Program-made: the position numbers and the translations under genes
In this document: in pieces, positions 59,633 through 64,000 of the stretch
Layout of the letters: each line of letters begins with the position of its first letter
Position numbering within the stretch: the stretch's first letter is position 1
NCBI RefSeq assembly: GCF_947495715.1
Contig: NZ_CANLZU010000014.1
Location: 1 to 64,000, forward strand
Source of the DNA: an uncultured Oceanisphaera sp.
Lineage (GTDB): Bacteria; Pseudomonadota; Gammaproteobacteria; Enterobacterales; Aeromonadaceae
Reading direction: 5' to 3'
Length of the DNA: 64,000 nucleotides
The notes under the pieces: generated by a model
Databases searched by the model: none
What the model saw: only the letters and a program-made list of their open reading frames with translations
Told to the model about the DNA's origin: nothing

Positions 59633-60538
59633 TCAGTCGTCACCATACCCCAGACTGCGCAAGGCCCGCTCGTCATCGGCCCAGCCGGATTTGACCTTGA
59701 CCCACAACTCCAGAAACACCTTCTGCTCCAGCAAGCGCTCCAGATCCAGTCGCGCTTCGGTACCGATCACCTTGAGCTTCTCGCCCTTGTTGCCGATGAC
59801 CATGCGCTTCTGGCCGCTGCGCTCGACCAGGATCAGGCCGTTGATGTGCACTATGCCCTGCTCGTTAACCTTGTAGTCTTCAATTTCTACCGTCACCGAG
59901 TAGGGCAGCTCGTCACCCATGAAGCGCATCAGCTTCTCGCGGATAATCTCCGCCGCCATGAAGCGTGAAGAGCGGTCGGTGATGTAATCTTCCGGAAAGT
60001 AATGCAATGACGGCTTCAATCGGGCACGGGCCAGCTTGGCGATGGTGTCGACATTGGTGCCCTTTTCCGCAGAAATCGGCACTATATCGGCGAAGTTCAA
60101 CTTGGTAGCCAGCCACTGCATGTGGGGCAGCAATTCTTCCTTGCTCTCGACGTTGTCGATCTTGTTGATCGCCAGTACCACCGGGCAGTCCATGCGGCGC
60201 AGCTTGTTCACCACCATGTCGTCGTCGGCGGTCCATTTGGTGCCTTCCACCATGAACACCACCATCTCCACGTCGCCCAGCGAGCTGCTTGCTGCCCGGT
60301 TCATCAGCCGGTTGATGACGCGCTTTTCCTCGATGTGCAGGCCCGGGGTGTCCACATAAATGGTCTGATAGGCCCCTTCTGTATCGATACCCATGATGCG
60401 GTGGCGCGTGGTCTGCGGCTTGCGCGAGGTAATGCTGACCTTCTGCCCCAGCAGATGGTTGATCAGGGTCGATTTGCCCACATTGGGTCGGCCGACAATG
60501 GCGATAAAGCCACAATAGGTTTGTTCTTGATCTGTCAT
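59633..60538 (-). CDS. era: GTPase Era
   Basis: 301 residues (E. coli 301). G1 [17 protein letters not shown]3 DTPGLH, G4 NKID; a C-terminal KH domain ([17 protein letters not shown]..., [15 protein letters not shown]) binds the 3' end of 16S rRNA. It has a role in 30S maturation. The start overlaps the rnc stop by four bases. Confidence 0.98.
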   Translation of the reverse strand: MTDQEQTYCGFIAIVGRPNVGKSTLINHLLGQKVSITSRKPQTTRHRIMGIDTEGAYQTIYVDTPGLHIEEKRVINRLMNRAASSSLGDVEMVVFMVEGTKWTADDDMVVNKLRRMDCPVVLAINKIDNVESKEELLPHMQWLATKLNFADIVPISAEKGTNVDTIAKLARARLKPSLHYFPEDYITDRSSRFMAAEIIREKLMRFMGDELPYSVTVEIEDYKVNEQGIVHINGLILVERSGQKRMVIGNKGEKLKVIGTEARLDLERLLEQKVFLELWVKVKSGWADDERALRSLGYGDD

Positions 60539-61203
60539 AGCAGCACTTCCAGGGCATGTTCGGCGGCAGATTGCTCGGCCTTGCGACGGCTGGTACCAAT
60601 ACCCACCACCGGCTCGGGTACACCATCAATCTGACAATGTACGGTAAATTTCTGATTGTGGGCTTCGCCAATCACGTCCACTACGGTGTAGGTCGGCAAC
60701 GACTTGCGCTTGCCCTGCAACAACTCCTGCAACCGGGTCTTGGGATCTTTCTGATCGATACCCGGCTGAATGTCGTTGAGTCGCTCTTCATACCAGGACA
60801 GCAGCATGGTGCGCATCTGCTCGATGTCCGTATCCAGATACACGGCGCCAATCAGGGCTTCCACCGCATCGGCCAGAATGGATTCTCGCCGAAAGCCGCC
60901 GCTTTTCAGCTCGCCCGGACCCAGGATCAAATAATCGCCCAGCTCGAATTCACGCGCCAGCTCGGCCAGGGTTTTTTCTCGCACCAGGGTGGCACGCATG
61001 CGTGACATGTCGCCTTCGTTCACCTTGGGGAAACGATGAAACAGGGCATCGGCAATCACCATGCTCAGCAGGGAATCACCCAGAAATTCCAGTCGCTCGT
61101 TATGGCGAGCGCCGGCGCTTCTGTGAGTGAGCGCCCGTACCAACATGGCTTCATCGTTGAAGGTATGGCCCAGTTTTTTTTGCAGAATATTCAGTTTTTT
61201 CAT
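60535..61203 (-). CDS. rnc: Ribonuclease III
   Basis: 222 residues (E. coli 226). The catalytic signature [20 protein letters not shown] lies at about 35-54, and [13 protein letters not shown] holds the second acidic pair. A C-terminal double-stranded RNA binding domain ([18 protein letters not shown]...) follows. It processes rRNA precursors and many mRNAs. It shares one base with the lepB stop. Confidence 0.98.
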   Translation of the reverse strand: MKKLNILQKKLGHTFNDEAMLVRALTHRSAGARHNERLEFLGDSLLSMVIADALFHRFPKVNEGDMSRMRATLVREKTLAELAREFELGDYLILGPGELKSGGFRRESILADAVEALIGAVYLDTDIEQMRTMLLSWYEERLNDIQPGIDQKDPKTRLQELLQGKRKSLPTYTVVDVIGEAHNQKFTVHCQIDGVPEPVVGIGTSRRKAEQSAAEHALEVLL

Positions 61204-62117
61204 TAACGAATTGCGCCTATACGGCTGAAACGCACATCGCTCGGCACCCAGGAGGGCAACCAGCTGTCGGCGTTACGTTCAAACTCAAAGCTAATCCAGA
61301 TAGCCACCGCCTTGCCCACCAGGTTCTCTTCGGGCACAAAGCCCCAGAACCGGCTGTCGGTACTGTTGTCCCGGTTGTCGCCCATGGTGAAATATTGACC
61401 TTCGGGTACGACCCATTCATTCCGTGCCGTGCCCGGCTGGCGGTAATACATGGATACCCGGTCGGGTAACAACGGGTTGCGCAGTATGTCGTGGGACTCG
61501 CCGGTCAGACGCTCGGCGAAATGCTCGAGCGGAATGCCCATCTGGGTAAACTCTCCACTTTTTTCATATTCAAGGTCCACCGGCGTAAAGTCGGGGCAGT
61601 TGTCACCGTCACAGGCCGGCTGGATAAACAGCTGCTTGTCCTGATAAACGATGCGATCGCCGGGCAGGCCGATCACCCGCTTGATGTAATCGATACGGGT
61701 ATCTTCCGGGTACTTGAACACCACCACATCGCCCCGCTCGGGCTTGCCGGTCGGGATCAGGGTGGTATTGCTGACCGGCTCTTTCAGGCCGTAGGCAAAC
61801 TTCTCCACCAGGATGAAATCCCCCACCAGCAGCGTCGGCATCATGGAGCCGGACGGGATCTGGAACGGCTCATAGATAAAAGAGCGCAATATCAGTACGG
61901 TCGCAATCACCGGAAAAATGGAGCGGGCCTGTTCTATCCAGCCGGGCACCTTTGCCGCCCGACTCAGTACCGCCGCATCCACTTTATTGCCATGAGCCAG
62001 CTGGGCCTCGGCAATTTTACGGGCGCGTTTCGGCGCCCATATCCACTTGTCACACGCCCAGACAATACCGGTGACCAGGGTCACCAGCACCAGTATCAGG
62101 GCAAAGTTACTCGCCAT
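61203..62117 (-). CDS. lepB: Signal peptidase I
   Basis: 304 residues. Two N-terminal membrane spans precede the periplasmic catalytic domain. The catalytic dyad Ser91 ([10 protein letters not shown]) and Lys146 ([11 protein letters not shown]) fall at the same numbers as in E. coli. The box [17 protein letters not shown] is intact. It removes signal peptides from exported proteins such as the M16 protease and autotransporter above. Two bases separate it from lepA. Confidence 0.98.
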   Translation of the reverse strand: MASNFALILVLVTLVTGIVWACDKWIWAPKRARKIAEAQLAHGNKVDAAVLSRAAKVPGWIEQARSIFPVIATVLILRSFIYEPFQIPSGSMMPTLLVGDFILVEKFAYGLKEPVSNTTLIPTGKPERGDVVVFKYPEDTRIDYIKRVIGLPGDRIVYQDKQLFIQPACDGDNCPDFTPVDLEYEKSGEFTQMGIPLEHFAERLTGESHDILRNPLLPDRVSMYYRQPGTARNEWVVPEGQYFTMGDNRDNSTDSRFWGFVPEENLVGKAVAIWISFEFERNADSWLPSWVPSDVRFSRIGAIR

Positions 62118-62119
62118 GG

Positions 62120-63916
<1,797 letters not shown>

Positions 63917-64000
63917 GATGCGATAAGGAGTCCGTTGTCTGAAAGCGAGAGTCAAAGGCGGGATTCTACTGGATTAGCACTACCGTGGCCAATCCTTAGT
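63917..64000 (-). promoter_or_regulatory. Region upstream of lepA
   Basis: A ribosome-binding AAGGAG (minus-strand sense ACTCCTTATCGC complement) is close to the start codon. No promoter could be set with confidence in the 84 bases available before the window ends. Confidence 0.3.

Overview
The window is chromosomal core DNA from a gammaproteobacterium. Gene order matches Escherichia coli and Vibrio in several blocks: rppH-ptsP-lgt-thyA with mutH divergent, rlmD-relA-mazG, lepA-lepB-rnc-era-recO-pdxJ, rpsP-rimM-trmD-rplS, ribF-ileS-lspA-fkpB-ispH and rpsF-rpsR-rplI. Three features point to a marine or brackish Aeromonadales member (Oceanimonas, Zobellella or Oceanisphaera type) rather than an enteric: a sodium-motor gene (motX), an nhaA/nhaR pair and the abundant short intergenic repeats. 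The genus is an inference. Nothing seen indicates a prophage, plasmid, insertion sequence, CRISPR array, tRNA or rRNA gene.

Layout. 1-3.3 kb: a type V autotransporter. 3.3-11.5 kb: a lipoprotein hydrolase coupled to a BtuF-like protein, gshA, a large M16 protease, a quinone-oxidoreductase-like enzyme, a 55-residue membrane protein and fpr. 11.6-19.9 kb: rplI/rpsR/rpsF, an EamA exporter, rlmB, rnr, luxS, glnB and nadE. 20-24.8 kb: a minor-pilin operon (fimT, pilW, pilX and a very large pilV-like gene) with a divergent pilE-like pilin. 25.3-33 kb: ispH, fkpB, lspA, ileS, ribF, murJ and divergent rpsT. 33-40.5 kb: an ArsR repressor, nhaR, nhaA, thyA, lgt, ptsP and rppH. 40.5-41.8 kb: a DnaA-box-rich region and mutH. 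41.8-49.5 kb: a frameshifted MFS gene, the rplS/trmD/rimM/rpsP operon, ffh, ypjD, corB-like and nsrR. 49.6-64 kb: motX, mazG, relA, rlmD, barA, then the pdxJ-to-lepA operon.

How the genes fit together. Most modules serve envelope biogenesis (lepB, lspA, lgt, murJ, ffh), translation and RNA processing (ribosomal proteins, ileS, trmD, rimM, rlmB, rlmD, rnr, rnc, era, lepA), and global signalling (relA, barA, glnB, luxS, ptsP, rppH). The accessory and surface functions are the autotransporter, the pilus operon and MotX.

The least ordinary material lies between genes. The rppH-mutH gap has DnaA boxes and sits where E. coli carries DARS2, the DnaA-reactivating locus. A structured repeat of about 350-450 bp occurs twice, after pilE and after mazG. 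Six clusters of degenerate G-rich heptamers each lie directly behind a stop codon, always G-rich arm first in the direction of transcription. The gap between barA and pdxJ holds a perfect double-palindrome element and REP-like hairpins.
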